Made by a program: the position numbers and the translations under genes
Shown here: one piece after another, positions 38,416 through 48,126 of the stretch
How positions within the stretch are numbered: the stretch's first letter is position 1
Layout: the number at the start of each line of letters is the position of its first letter
Origin: Actinomyces sp.
GTDB taxonomy: Bacteria; Actinomycetota; Actinomycetes; Actinomycetales; Actinomycetaceae
Direction of reading: 5' to 3'
Assembly: GCF_030524025.1 (NCBI RefSeq)
Contig: NZ_JAUNHI010000001.1
Span: 1 to 54,610, forward strand
DNA: 54,610 nt
The notes under the pieces: model-generated
What the model saw: only the letters and a program-made list of their open reading frames with translations
Told to the model about the DNA's origin: nothing
Database searches by the model: none

Positions 38416-40425
38416 ATGACCTCAACGCCTCTCACCCTGGCCGCCCTGGCCGACACCGCCGCGGCGCCCCTCACCCCGGCCACGGGGGCCGCAGCACTGT
38501 CCTGGCTGCTCATCGCGGTGCCGGCGGCCAGTGCCGCCCTGCTCCTGCTGGCCGGGCGGGCCTCGGACCGCTGGGGCCACTGGCTGGCGGTGGCAGCCTC
38601 CTTCGTCAGCGCCGGACTCGGCATCGCCATCCTCCTCCAGGTCCTGGGCACCGACCCGGCGGACAGGGTCCTGGGCGTCCACCTGTGGCGCTGGTTCGCC
38701 GCCGGGGACCTCACTGTCGACCTCGGGCTGCGCCTCGACCCCCTGTCGCTGACCTTCGTCGCCCTGGTCACGGTGGTCGGCTCCCTCATCCACCTGTACT
38801 CGGTGGCCTACATGGCCTACGACCGCGACCGGCGCCGCTTCTTCGCCTACCTCAACCTGTTCGTCGCCGCGATGCTCACCCTGGTCCTGGGGGACTCCTA
38901 CATCGCCCTGTTCATCGGCTGGGAGGGCGTGGGCCTGGCCTCCTACCTGCTCATCGGCTTCTGGAACACCGCCGAGGCCGACGACGAGCCCGCGCTACAG
39001 GCCACGAGCCGTGAGAACGCGACGGCCGCCAAGAAGGCCTTCATCATGAACCGCGTCGGGGACCTCGGCCTCCTGGCCGCCATGATGGCCATGGTCTCCC
39101 AGGTCGGCTCGGTGGCCTTCGACGCCGTCCTGCCGGCTGCCGGCTCGACCCTGTCGACCGGGTGGCTGACCGCCATGGGCTTCTTCCTGCTCCTGGCGGC
39201 CTGCGGCAAGTCCGCCCAGTTCCCGCTCCAGGCGTGGCTCGGTGACGCCATGGCCGGCCCCACCCCGGTCTCGGCCCTCATCCACGCCGCCACGATGGTC
39301 ACGGCGGGGGTCTACCTCATGGTGCGCTCCGCCCCGATCTTCGAGGGCGCCCCCTCGGCCCAGACGGCCGTCGCGGTGGTCGGCGCCCTGACCCTGGTCC
39401 TGGGGGCGGTCATCGGAAGCGCCAAGGACGACATGAAGAAGGTCCTGGCCGCCTCGACGATGAGCCAGCTCGGCTACATGATGCTCGGCGCCAGCTTGGG
39501 GCCGATCGGCTACGCGGTCGCGATCTTCCACCTGCTCACCCACGGCTTCTTCAAGGCCCAGCTGTTCCTCGCAGCCGGCTCGGTCATGCACGCCATGGGC
39601 GACCAGGTCGACATGCGCCGCTTCGGCGCCCTGCGCACGGCCATGACCGTGACCTGGGTGACGATGGGCATTGGCTGGCTCGCGATCCTCGGCATCCCGC
39701 CCTTCTCCGGGTTCTGGTCCAAGGACCTCATCATCGAGGCCGCCTTCGTCGGCGAGGGACTGCGCCCGTGGGTACTGGGGACGGTCGCCCTGCTGGGTGC
39801 GGGCCTGACCGCCTTCTACATGTCGCGCCTGTTCTTCATGATCTTCCACGGCACGCCCCGCTGGACCACCGCCAAGGACGCCGAGGGCGAGGTCCACCCC
39901 CACGAGTCGGGCTGGCTCATGACCGCGCCACTGATCATCCTGTCGGTCTTCTCCGTGGGCCTGGGCGGCCTGCTGGCCTCCGGGGACGCCTTCGTCACCT
40001 GGCTCGAGCCGGTGACCGGCCACGTCGAGCACCATGAGCCGGTGCTGGCCGTCCCGGTCATCATGTGCCTGACCCTGGCGCTGGTCGTCATCGGCGCCCT
40101 GACCGCCTGGGTCATGTACGCCCGGCGCGAGGTGCCGGTCGTCGTCCAGCCCGGCAACGCCCTGGTCGAGGCCGCCCGCCACGACCTCTACCAGGACTCG
40201 GTCAACGAGGCCCTCGCCATGCGCCCCGGGCAGGGGCTCGTCATCGCCGCCACCGTCAGCGACCGTCACCTCGTCGACGGCGCCGTCGAGGGGGTCGCCC
40301 GGGCGACCGCGGGCCTGGGCAGGCTCGTGCGCCGCACCGAGTCGGGCTTCGTGCGCTCCTACGCCGGCTACATGCTGGCCGGAGCGGTCCTTGCCCTCAT
40401 CGCCGTCCTGGCCAGCAGGTACTGA
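38416..40425 (+). CDS. nuoL: NADH-quinone oxidoreductase subunit L
   Basis: A 669-residue antiporter-like proton pump subunit with about 16 helices and the C-terminal lateral arm. Recognisable segments are FIGWEGVGLASYLLIGFW, LGDAMAGPTPVSALIHAATMVTAG split around about 275-300, and the lysine-containing GSAKDDMKKVLAASTMSQLGYM. The ATG at 38416 follows nuoK by 17 nt with a G-rich ribosome site. Confidence 0.97.
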   Translation: MTSTPLTLAALADTAAAPLTPATGAAALSWLLIAVPAASAALLLLAGRASDRWGHWLAVAASFVSAGLGIAILLQVLGTDPADRVLGVHLWRWFAAGDLTVDLGLRLDPLSLTFVALVTVVGSLIHLYSVAYMAYDRDRRRFFAYLNLFVAAMLTLVLGDSYIALFIGWEGVGLASYLLIGFWNTAEADDEPALQATSRENATAAKKAFIMNRVGDLGLLAAMMAMVSQVGSVAFDAVLPAAGSTLSTGWLTAMGFFLLLAACGKSAQFPLQAWLGDAMAGPTPVSALIHAATMVTAGVYLMVRSAPIFEGAPSAQTAVAVVGALTLVLGAVIGSAKDDMKKVLAASTMSQLGYMMLGASLGPIGYAVAIFHLLTHGFFKAQLFLAAGSVMHAMGDQVDMRRFGALRTAMTVTWVTMGIGWLAILGIPPFSGFWSKDLIIEAAFVGEGLRPWVLGTVALLGAGLTAFYMSRLFFMIFHGTPRWTTAKDAEGEVHPHESGWLMTAPLIILSVFSVGLGGLLASGDAFVTWLEPVTGHVEHHEPVLAVPVIMCLTLALVVIGALTAWVMYARREVPVVVQPGNALVEAARHDLYQDSVNEALAMRPGQGLVIAATVSDRHLVDGAVEGVARATAGLGRLVRRTESGFVRSYAGYMLAGAVLALIAVLASRY

Positions 40426-40441
40426 GAGGACACGACCCCCT

Positions 40442-41992
40442 ATGCAGTCCAACACCGCAGACCTTCCCGTGCTCACCATCACGGCGCTCATCCCGCTGAC
40501 CGGGGCGCTACTCCTGTGGGTGCTTCCCCCGCTGCGCGCCCGGGCGCGTGCCGTGGGCCTCCTGTTCTCCTTGGCCGCGCTCGCGGCGGGGGTGTGGGCC
40601 CTGACCCTGTTCGACCTCGACGCCGGGGGCACGGTCCAGCTCGCCCAGACCCGGGCGTGGATCCCCTCCCTGGGCGTGTCCTGGGCGCTGGGCGTCAACG
40701 GCCTGGGGCTGGCCATGGTCCTGCTCACCGTCTTCCTCACCCCCCTTGTGCTGCTGGCCAGTTGGGGGGAGGTCCCGGCCGAGCGTCAGGGCCTGTTCAC
40801 GATCCTCGTGCTCGTCCTGGAGTTCCTCGTCGTCGTCCTGTTCGCCGCCCGCGACGTCTTCCTGTTCTACGTGTGCTTCGAGGCCATGCTCGTGCCCGTC
40901 TACTTCCTCATCGGCCGCTTCGGCGGGGCCGACCGCAGGCGGGCGGCCCTCAAGTTCCTCCTGTACTCCCTGGCGGGCGGCCTCGTCATGCTCGTGGGGG
41001 TCGTCGCCCTGTACGTCTACGGGCCGGGGGGCGAGACGAACTACCTCATCGACTCCCTGGCCTCGGGGCTGAGCGCCTCGAGCGGCGTGAGCCGGTGGAT
41101 CTTCGTGTCCTTCCTCGTGGCCTTCGCGATCAAGGCGCCCATGGTGCCGCTGCACACCTGGCTGCCCGACACCGCCGAGCAGGCCACCCCGGGGACCTCC
41201 GTGCTGCTCATCGGCGTGCTCGACAAGATCGGCACCTACGGGATGATCGCCCTCATCCTTCCCCTGTTCCCGCAGGCCACGACCTGGGCCGCCCCGGTGG
41301 TGATCGTCCTGGCCCTCGTGGGGATCGTCTACGGGGGGCTGGCGGCCATCGGCCAGGACAACCTCTACCGGCTCATCTCCTACACCTCGATCAGCCACTT
41401 CGGCTTCATGGTGCTGGGCATCTTCATCGGCAACCAGGTGGCGGCCACCGGCGCCATGGTCTACATGGTCGCCCACGGCCTGTCGATCGCGGGCCTGTTC
41501 CTCGTCACCGGCTTCATGGCGCGGCGCACCGGCACGGTGGCGGTCTCCGAGCTCGGCGGGCTCGCCCGGGTCATGCCCCTGGTGGCCGGCACCTTCCTCG
41601 TCTCGGGCCTGGCCTCGATCGCCCTGCCGGGCCTGTCGGGCTTCGTGCCGGAGTGGATGGTCCTGACCGGCACCTTCTCGGAGTCGGTGGTCGTCGGCCT
41701 GGTCGCGCTGGCCGGGGTCGTCATCGCCGCGGTCTACCTGCTCCTGCCCTACCAGCGCGTCTTCACCGGTGCGCCAGCCCCCGACCGCGTCGGCTCACCC
41801 GACCTCGACTGCCGCGAGCGGATCGTGCTGGTCCCGGTGATCGCCGCCATGCTCGTCCTGGGCCTGGCCCCTGCCGGCCTGACCGGCGTCCTCGACCCGG
41901 TCGCCGCGCAGGTCGCCGCCGTCGCCGGGGCCGAGCAGGCCGCGGCCTCCTCAGCGCCAGCACCCACCGCCACGGAAGGGAACCCCCAGTGA
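40442..41992 (+). CDS. nuoM: NADH-quinone oxidoreductase subunit M
   Basis: A 516-residue antiporter-like proton pump subunit with about 14 helices. Conserved features include the helix-5 glutamate in FYVCFEAMLVPVYFLIG, FAIKAPMVPLHTWLPDTAEQATPG split over about 235-260, and the LYRLISYTSISHFGFM segment. The ATG at 40442 is 16 nt after nuoL. Overlaps nuoN by 4 bp. Confidence 0.97.
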   Translation: MQSNTADLPVLTITALIPLTGALLLWVLPPLRARARAVGLLFSLAALAAGVWALTLFDLDAGGTVQLAQTRAWIPSLGVSWALGVNGLGLAMVLLTVFLTPLVLLASWGEVPAERQGLFTILVLVLEFLVVVLFAARDVFLFYVCFEAMLVPVYFLIGRFGGADRRRAALKFLLYSLAGGLVMLVGVVALYVYGPGGETNYLIDSLASGLSASSGVSRWIFVSFLVAFAIKAPMVPLHTWLPDTAEQATPGTSVLLIGVLDKIGTYGMIALILPLFPQATTWAAPVVIVLALVGIVYGGLAAIGQDNLYRLISYTSISHFGFMVLGIFIGNQVAATGAMVYMVAHGLSIAGLFLVTGFMARRTGTVAVSELGGLARVMPLVAGTFLVSGLASIALPGLSGFVPEWMVLTGTFSESVVVGLVALAGVVIAAVYLLLPYQRVFTGAPAPDRVGSPDLDCRERIVLVPVIAAMLVLGLAPAGLTGVLDPVAAQVAAVAGAEQAAASSAPAPTATEGNPQ

Positions 41993-43548
41993 GCTTCACC
42001 GCCCCGACCATCACCTGGGCCGGACTCACGCCGGTCCTGCTCGTCCTGGGCGCCGGGGTCCTCGGGGTCCTCCTCGAGGCCCTCGTGCCCCGCCGCAGCC
42101 GCCTGACCACCCAGACGGTGCTCGCTCTGGGCGCCATCCTCGCGGCGGGCGTCGCCCTGAGCGACCGCTGGGCCAAGGTCTCGGCCGGCACCGGGTCGGC
42201 ACTGACCACGGGCATCAACGAGGACCCCTTCGGGGTGGCCGCCCAGGGCGTCCTGCTCGTCATTGGCCTGCTCGCGGTCCTCGTCATCGCCGACCGCACC
42301 TCCGCGGGGGACGGGGCCTTCGCCGCGCAGGGCGCCGACCGTCCCGGATCGGCCGAGGAGAGCGAGTCCCTTCACGCGGGCTGGACCTCCACCGAGGTGC
42401 TCCCGCTGACGATGCTCTCCCTGGGCGGCATGATGCTCTTCGGCATGGTCAGCGACCTCATCGCCCTGTTCGTCGTCCTCGAGCTGATCTCCCTGCCCCT
42501 GTACGTCATGGCCGCCCTGGCCCGCCACCGCCGGCTGCTCAGCCAGGAGGCGGCCCTCAAGTACTTCGTCCTCGGCGCCTTCGCCTCAGCCTTCCTGCTC
42601 ATGGGCGCGACCCTCCTATACGGCTACTCCGGCTCGGTGTCCTACGCCGGCGTCGCCCAGGCCCTCCAGGACGGCACGCAGGCGGGGATGGACCGGCTCG
42701 TCCTGGCGGGCACCGCCCTGGTGACCATCGGACTGCTGTTCAAGATCGCCGCCGTGCCCTTCCACGCCTGGAGCCCCGACGTCTACCAGGGCGCCCCCAC
42801 CCCGGTCACCGGCTTCATGGCCGCCGGGGTCAAGGCGGCCGCCTTCCTCGCCCTCGTGCGCTTCTACTACATCGTGGGCGGCAACCTCGGCTGGGACATG
42901 GCGCCCCTCCTGTGGAGCGTGGCCCTGCTCACCATGGTCGTGGGCACTGTCGTCGGCGTCGTGCAGGGCGACGTCAAGCGCATGCTCGCCTACTCGGCGA
43001 TCGCCCACACCGGCTACATGCTCATCGGCATCATCGCCCTGGACGTGCGCGGCATCCACGCCCTGCTCCTCTACGCCCTCGTCTACGGGACCGCCACCCT
43101 GGGCGCCTTCGGCATCGTCGCCCTCGTGCGGGCCGACCACGACGGCGCCGCCGGCGCCGAGGCCACCGACCTCGAGTCCTTCTCCGGGCTGGGGCGCACC
43201 AACCCCTGGCTGGCCGGGGCGATGACCATCTTCCTCCTGTCCTTCGCCGGCATCCCCCTGACGGCGGGCTTCGTGGCGAAGTTCGACCTGTTCGTCGCGG
43301 GCGTGACGGGGGGAGCGGCCTGGCTGGTCGTCGCCGCGGTCGCCTCCTCGGCGGCCACCGCCTTCTTCTACGCCCGGCTCATCGTCCTCATGTTCTTCCA
43401 CGAGCCGGGCCCCGGGCGTGTCGTCGTGTCCTCCAACGGGCTGTCCGCGGTGGCGATCGTCCTGGCCGCCGTCGTGACGATCGGGCTGGGAGTGCTCCCC
43501 GAGGCGCTGCTCAGCGCGCTGGGTGACGCCGTTATGCTCGTGCCGTGA
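41989..43548 (+). CDS. nuoN: NADH-quinone oxidoreductase subunit N
   Basis: A 519-residue antiporter-like subunit, the last of the complex I set. Marks are the VVLELISLPLYVMAALAR segment with its glutamate, KIAAVPFHAWSPDVYQGAPTPVTGFM (about 250-275), and GDVKRMLAYSAIAHTGYML. A polar loop of about 35 residues (near 100-130) sits between early helices. Its TGA overlaps the GTG of the polyprenyl synthase. Confidence 0.97.
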   Translation: MSFTAPTITWAGLTPVLLVLGAGVLGVLLEALVPRRSRLTTQTVLALGAILAAGVALSDRWAKVSAGTGSALTTGINEDPFGVAAQGVLLVIGLLAVLVIADRTSAGDGAFAAQGADRPGSAEESESLHAGWTSTEVLPLTMLSLGGMMLFGMVSDLIALFVVLELISLPLYVMAALARHRRLLSQEAALKYFVLGAFASAFLLMGATLLYGYSGSVSYAGVAQALQDGTQAGMDRLVLAGTALVTIGLLFKIAAVPFHAWSPDVYQGAPTPVTGFMAAGVKAAAFLALVRFYYIVGGNLGWDMAPLLWSVALLTMVVGTVVGVVQGDVKRMLAYSAIAHTGYMLIGIIALDVRGIHALLLYALVYGTATLGAFGIVALVRADHDGAAGAEATDLESFSGLGRTNPWLAGAMTIFLLSFAGIPLTAGFVAKFDLFVAGVTGGAAWLVVAAVASSAATAFFYARLIVLMFFHEPGPGRVVVSSNGLSAVAIVLAAVVTIGLGVLPEALLSALGDAVMLVP

Positions 43549-44651
43549 TCGGATCGCTACCACTGCACGCCCCCGAGCTCGAGGGGCGGATCGTGCCCGC
43601 CCTGGAGGCCGTTGAGACGCGCCTGCTCGATGTCGTCAGCAATGCCGACGAGACCATCAACCCACCGACCTCCCACCTGGCCGAGGCCGGGGGCAAGCGG
43701 CTGCGCCCGGTCCTGACCCTCCTGACCGCCCAGCTGGGCGACCCGGACCTGGCGGTGGGGGAGGCCGTGCGGGACGCGGGGGTGGCGGTCGAGCTGACGC
43801 ATATCGCCACCCTCTACCACGACGATGTCATGGACGACGCCCCCCTGCGCCGGGGGGCGCCGAGCGCCCAGACGGTGTGGGGCAACTCCGCGGCGATCCT
43901 GACCGGCGACGTCCTGGTGGCCCGCGCCTCCCAGCTCGTGGCGGGGCTGGGGCCCGAGGCGGTGCTCGCCCACGCCAAGACCTTCGAGCGCCTGTGCATG
44001 GGCCAGCTCCACGAGACGCTGCCGCGCCCGGCGGGCACCGACCCGGTGGCCCACTACATCCAGGTCCTGGCGGACAAGACGGGGTCCCTCATCGCCGTCT
44101 CGGCCCGCTACGGCGCCATGCTCTCCGGTGCCGGGGCCGCCACCGAGCGGATCGTCGAGACCTTCGGGGAGAAGATCGGGGTGGCCTACCAGCTCGCCGA
44201 CGACTGCCTGGATGTGACCAGCGACGCCCGGACCTCCGGCAAGACCCCGGGGACGGACCTGCGTGAGGGCGTCGACACGATGCCCGTGCTCCTCCTGCGC
44301 CAGGCCCTGGCCGCCGGGGAGCTCGACGCCGCGGGGCAGTCGATCCTGTCGGCCCTGTCCACCGCGGACCTCGCCGACGACGCCGTCCTGGCCGAGGTCG
44401 TCGCCCGGCTGCGCGCCCACCCCGTCCTGGCCCGCACCCGCCAGATGGCGGTGCGTTGGGCCGAGGAGGCCGTCGAGGCGCTCGGGGGCCTCGAGGAGGC
44501 CGTCCTGGAGGGCACACGAGCCCGGCTTGAGGCCGCGGGCCTCGACGCCGCGGCGCGCCAGGCCGAGCTGTCCGTGGCCCGCGAACGGGTGCGGCTCGTG
44601 CGCGCCGGCCTGGAGCAGCTCGCCCGGCTGCTCGTCGACCGGGCCGCCTGA
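43545..44651 (+). CDS. Long-chain all-trans polyprenyl diphosphate synthase
   Basis: A 368-residue isoprenyl synthase. The first Asp-rich motif is YHDDVMDDAPLRRG (D93-D97) and the second is LADDCLD (D219-D223). Residues before the first motif (LTHIATLYHDD) are small or medium, consistent with long products. Overlap with nuoN and the men context suggest that it makes the menaquinone side chain used by MenA; chain length cannot be read from the sequence with confidence. The last gene of the block, followed by a hairpin. Confidence 0.92.
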   Translation: MIGSLPLHAPELEGRIVPALEAVETRLLDVVSNADETINPPTSHLAEAGGKRLRPVLTLLTAQLGDPDLAVGEAVRDAGVAVELTHIATLYHDDVMDDAPLRRGAPSAQTVWGNSAAILTGDVLVARASQLVAGLGPEAVLAHAKTFERLCMGQLHETLPRPAGTDPVAHYIQVLADKTGSLIAVSARYGAMLSGAGAATERIVETFGEKIGVAYQLADDCLDVTSDARTSGKTPGTDLREGVDTMPVLLLRQALAAGELDAAGQSILSALSTADLADDAVLAEVVARLRAHPVLARTRQMAVRWAEEAVEALGGLEEAVLEGTRARLEAAGLDAAARQAELSVARERVRLVRAGLEQLARLLVDRAA

Positions 44652-44688
44652 ACCGTCACCGGTCGGCGCCGGCCCCTCCTGCGACCAT

Positions 44689-44718
44689 GGACCGCCGGTG
44701 CCGGCGAGTCGGCGGTCC
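44689..44718. terminator. Hairpin between convergent operon ends
   Basis: Arms 44689-44697 and 44710-44718 pair over 9 bp (GGACCGCCG / CGGCGGTCC) with a 12-nt loop. It lies between the end of the nuo-prenyl synthase block (plus) and the lipoprotein gene (minus), so it could act in both directions. Confidence 0.45.
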
Positions 44719-44745
44719 GGCGTCGGCCAGTGGGAGCGGCTCCGG

Positions 44746-46089
44746 TCAGGACTTCCAGTCGGTGGCGAGGATAATGGTGCTCTGGGCGTCGACGGCAGCC
44801 ATCGGGCTGACCCCGGCGACCGTCTGGGACGGGTAGGCGGTCGAGGTGATGTCCGCGCCGGTGGTCAGGTCGATGAGGGTGATCGTCTCGGGCTGGTCCT
44901 CGAAGCACAAGTAGAGGACGTCGTCCAGGACGGTGGCCGAGGACGGGATGGGCCGGCCGGAGTCGGCCGACCAGCTGACCGCGGGGGCGGGGTCGCCGGG
45001 CTTGCGCGCCTCGACGTACTTCTGGCCGATGGTGACGAGGTAGCCGTCGTGGTAGGCCGCCTCGGTCGTCAGGTCGACGGTGTCGGGGATGGGGCCGGTC
45101 TGGTCGACCTCGGTGCCCGTGCTCAGGTCGTAGGCGCCCAGGCCCTCCGTGCCGTCCCACGTGACCCCGTAGGCGATGTGCCCGACGATCCGCGAGACCG
45201 TCATCGTCTCGGGCGGGTCGACCTCGGTGCCGTCGGTCAGCGAGATGAGCGTGCCGCCCTCCCACTCGCCGGTCACGTAGTCGCAGGCGTCCCGTGAGGA
45301 GAAGTAGCCGTCGAGGTCCTGGGGGTCGGACACGACCGTGGACAGGTCCTCGGTGCGCACCGAGGCGATGTGGTCGGTGCCCCACTGGGCGATGAGCACC
45401 GAGCCGTCGGTCGACAGGCGCAGCCCGGCCATCGTCCCCTGCTCCTCGGGGACGATCCCCGTGTCCCACAGGGTGGTCGTGGCGCTGACCGTGCCGTCGG
45501 CCAGCGCGATCTTGAGCAGGTCGACCCGGGCGGGGCCCTCGGTCGTGTCGGTCGCCGTGGTGGAGGCCTCGTCCTCCTCGGTCAGCGCCTCGGAGTCCTG
45601 GGCGGACGATGCCGTGCCGGGTCCGCCCAGAATGACCAGCGCGTAGCCGTTGTCGTCCTCGACGACGATGGTCGAAGCGGTCAGGGAGTAGGCGGCCTCG
45701 CCCTGGGCGGGGGCCGTCACGTCGGTGGTCGTCGCCGTCGCGTACTCGCCGGTGGCGGGGTCGGCGGTGATGACCCGGGTGTCCATGGTCGTCAGGTCGG
45801 TGTAGAAGGTGACCGAGCCGCCGCCGGTGAACAGCCGGGCGATCCCCGCCGCGTAGCGCCCGCCGACCCGGGCGAAGCGGGACCCCGAGCCCTCGACCGA
45901 CACGGGCAGGTCGGCCGTCTCACCGAAGGCGGTCGGCGGGGTCGTCGGCGCCGAGGCATCCCCGGCGGCCCCGCTCGCGGCGGAGCCCTGCGACGGGTCC
46001 GACCCCTGCGACCCTGAACCGCAGGCCGCCAGGATGGGCAGGAGCAGTGCGCCCAGGGCAGCGCGGGACAGGAAGGCACGACGCTTCAT
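44746..46089 (-). CDS. Probable Tat-exported lipoprotein with beta-propeller-like repeats
   Basis: A 447-residue secreted lipoprotein. The signal sequence MKRRAFLSRAALGALLLPIL has a twin-arginine start (R3, R4) and a lipobox LAAC with the lipid Cys at 23. A Ser/Gly/Ala-rich linker follows. The mature part has repeated short beta segments with phrases such as STDGSVLIAQWGT, YLVTIGQKYVEARKPGD and VLYLCFEDQPETITLIDLTTGA, in the style of PQQ/WD-like propellers. No catalytic motif is visible and I cannot name a ligand. It diverges from fprA; whether it has a redox role is unknown. Start chosen at the signal peptide; the frame is open upstream but out of character. Confidence 0.8.
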   Translation of the reverse strand: MKRRAFLSRAALGALLLPILAACGSGSQGSDPSQGSAASGAAGDASAPTTPPTAFGETADLPVSVEGSGSRFARVGGRYAAGIARLFTGGGSVTFYTDLTTMDTRVITADPATGEYATATTTDVTAPAQGEAAYSLTASTIVVEDDNGYALVILGGPGTASSAQDSEALTEEDEASTTATDTTEGPARVDLLKIALADGTVSATTTLWDTGIVPEEQGTMAGLRLSTDGSVLIAQWGTDHIASVRTEDLSTVVSDPQDLDGYFSSRDACDYVTGEWEGGTLISLTDGTEVDPPETMTVSRIVGHIAYGVTWDGTEGLGAYDLSTGTEVDQTGPIPDTVDLTTEAAYHDGYLVTIGQKYVEARKPGDPAPAVSWSADSGRPIPSSATVLDDVLYLCFEDQPETITLIDLTTGADITSTAYPSQTVAGVSPMAAVDAQSTIILATDWKS

Positions 46090-46360
46090 TGAGAACTCGC
46101 TCCATCGGGATCGGTGCGGCGGTGCCGCGACGGGATGGCTAGGTGTCTCGTACTCTAACGTCACCGAATCGTGATGGCGCCCCGGGGACGCCCGCATGTT
46201 GAGCGGCGAGAGGCGGGGCGCGGACCCTCCTGGTTCTGGACGGCGAGGACGGCAGGCACATTGTCGGTGGCCGAGGCCGGTGGCGCCATGGGGAGCACTA
46301 TCACTGGACAGGGTCGGGCAGCTGTGTCCGATGCCATGGGGGACAGGGGCTCGGGCCCCA

Positions 46361-46366
46361 TAAACT
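46361..46366 (+). promoter_or_regulatory. Candidate -10 box for fprA
   Basis: TAAACT, in a rare A/T-rich spot, lies about 70 nt before the fprA start. The rest of the 348-bp divergent gap (46090-46437) shows no gene; an A/T-richer spot at 46148-46175 may hold the lipoprotein promoter on the other strand (TAGAGT read on the minus strand). Confidence 0.35.
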
Positions 46367-46437
46367 GGTCGCGCCGCGAGCCCCGGCTCTCCGGGCCGTC
46401 GTGGCGCCACCCGTCCCCCAGCAGGAACGAAAGAGCA

Positions 46438-47916
46438 GTGAACGCACGTCCTTTGAATGTCGCCGTCATCGGAGCCGGTCCCGCGGGCATCTACGCCTCG
46501 GACATCCTCTCGAAGTCGGGCATGGAGGTCTGTATCGATCTGTTCGAGCGTCTGCCTGCACCCTATGGGCTCGTCAGGTACGGCGTGGCCCCCGACCACC
46601 CGCGCATCAAGCAGATCATCGTCGCGCTGTACAAGATCCTCCAGCGCGGGGACATCCGCCTCATCGGGAACGTCGAGGTCGGCCGCGACATCACGGTGGC
46701 CGAGCTGCGCGAGCACTACGACGCCATCATCCTGTCCACCGGCGCCGACACGGACGCCCCTCTCGACATCCCCGGGATCGACGCCCCCGAGGTCTACGGC
46801 GGGGCCGACTTCGTGTCCTGGTACGACGCCCACCCCGACCACCCGCGCACCTGGCCCCTGTCCGCCTCCGAGGTCGCCGTCATCGGTGTGGGCAACGTGG
46901 GCCTGGACATCGCCCGGGTCCTGGCCAAGAACGTCCAGGACCTACTCGTCACCGAGATCCCGGGCAATGTCGCACAGGCCCTGGCCGACTCCCCGCTGAC
47001 CGACGTCCACATCTTCGGACGCCGCGGCCCCGCCCAGGTCAAGTTCACCCCGCTGGAGCTGCGCGAGCTTGGCAAGCAGCCCGGTGTCAACGTGACGGTC
47101 GACGAGGAGGACTTCGAGTACGACGAGGGCTCCCAGGCCGCCCTGGCCACCTCCAACCAGCAGCGGCAGGTCGTCAAGACCCTCGAGGGCTACGCGATGC
47201 AGGACCCCGAGGACCTCACCGGGGCGCGCACCATCCACATCCACCTCTTCCAGTCCCCGGTCGAGGTCCTCACCGACGAGGAGGGTCACGTGCGCGCCCT
47301 GCGCACCGAGCGCACCCGCCTCAACGGCGACGGCACCGTCACGGGCACCGGGGAGATGCGCGACTGGCCCGTCCAGGCGGTCTACCGCGCCGTCGGTTAC
47401 GCGGGCAGCCCGATCGAGGGCCTGCCCTTCGACCACAAGCGCCACGTCCTGCCCAACGACGGCGGCCGGGTCCTGGGCGAGGACGGCCGTCCTCTGACCG
47501 GCGTCTACGCCACCGGCTGGATCCGGCGAGGGCCGGTGGGGCTCATCGGCTCGACCAAGTCCGACGCGCAGGAGACGATCTCCAACCTCGTGTCCGACGC
47601 CGAGGCCGGTCTGCTCGGCGCCGGCGGCGGGGAGGCGGGCGAGCTCGGCCACGACGCGGTCATGGCCCTGCTCTCGGCGCGGGAGGTCCCCTTCACCACC
47701 TGGGAGGGCTGGGAGCTCCTCGACGCCTACGAGCGGGAGCTGGGCGAGGCCTACGGCGAGGTCGAGGGGGGACGCGGCGGGCGCGAGCGCGTCAAGGTCG
47801 TCGCCCGCGACGCCATGACCGCCATCTCCCGGTCCTCCGACGTTCCGGTCGACCTCATCGGACGGCCCGACGCCGACCGCGTGCCGCAGCGGGTGGCCCA
47901 CCGGCTCGACGGCTGA
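46438..47916 (+). CDS. fprA: Ferredoxin/flavodoxin-NADP reductase (FprA type)
   Basis: A 492-residue adrenodoxin-reductase-like flavoenzyme moving electrons between NADPH and ferredoxin. FAD site: VAVIGAGPAGIYASDIL (G12, G14, G17). The family segment PYGLVRYGVAPDHPRIK is intact. NADP site: VAVIGVGNVGLDIARVLAK near 143-160. HIFGRRGPAQVKFT and YATGWIRRGPVGLIGSTKSDAQET are also family marks. Starts with GTG at 46438 behind a weak GAAAGAG ribosome site. The fdxA ferredoxin at 3.1 kb is a possible partner. A strong hairpin follows. Confidence 0.93.
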   Translation: MNARPLNVAVIGAGPAGIYASDILSKSGMEVCIDLFERLPAPYGLVRYGVAPDHPRIKQIIVALYKILQRGDIRLIGNVEVGRDITVAELREHYDAIILSTGADTDAPLDIPGIDAPEVYGGADFVSWYDAHPDHPRTWPLSASEVAVIGVGNVGLDIARVLAKNVQDLLVTEIPGNVAQALADSPLTDVHIFGRRGPAQVKFTPLELRELGKQPGVNVTVDEEDFEYDEGSQAALATSNQQRQVVKTLEGYAMQDPEDLTGARTIHIHLFQSPVEVLTDEEGHVRALRTERTRLNGDGTVTGTGEMRDWPVQAVYRAVGYAGSPIEGLPFDHKRHVLPNDGGRVLGEDGRPLTGVYATGWIRRGPVGLIGSTKSDAQETISNLVSDAEAGLLGAGGGEAGELGHDAVMALLSAREVPFTTWEGWELLDAYERELGEAYGEVEGGRGGRERVKVVARDAMTAISRSSDVPVDLIGRPDADRVPQRVAHRLDG

Positions 47917-47929
47917 GACCCCTACGGCG

Positions 47930-47966
47930 GGGGAGCCCCGGCGGTCCTGGGCCGCCGGGGCTCCCC
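47930..47966 (+). terminator. Strong hairpin terminator after fprA
   Basis: Arms 47930-47944 and 47952-47966 pair perfectly over 15 bp (GGGGAGCCCCGGCGG) around a 7-nt loop, 14 nt past the stop. No U-tract. Confidence 0.7.
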
Positions 47967-48028
47967 TCGCCGGTCGGTGGTCGTGACCTTCATTGCCGAT
48001 ATGGGGCCCACAACGGCGGTGTGACGCG

Positions 48029-48034
48029 TATCCT
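48029..48034 (+). promoter_or_regulatory. Candidate -10 box for ald
   Basis: TATCCT about 90 nt ahead of the ald start; no convincing -35 box at the right distance. Confidence 0.3.
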
Positions 48035-48126
48035 TCCTCTCCTGGGCGAGCACGCAGTCCTGTGCCGTCGAGAAGGGTACTGACCGTGCCGGTGGCACGG
48101 CCACCGACGACGAGGAGACAGCCACG

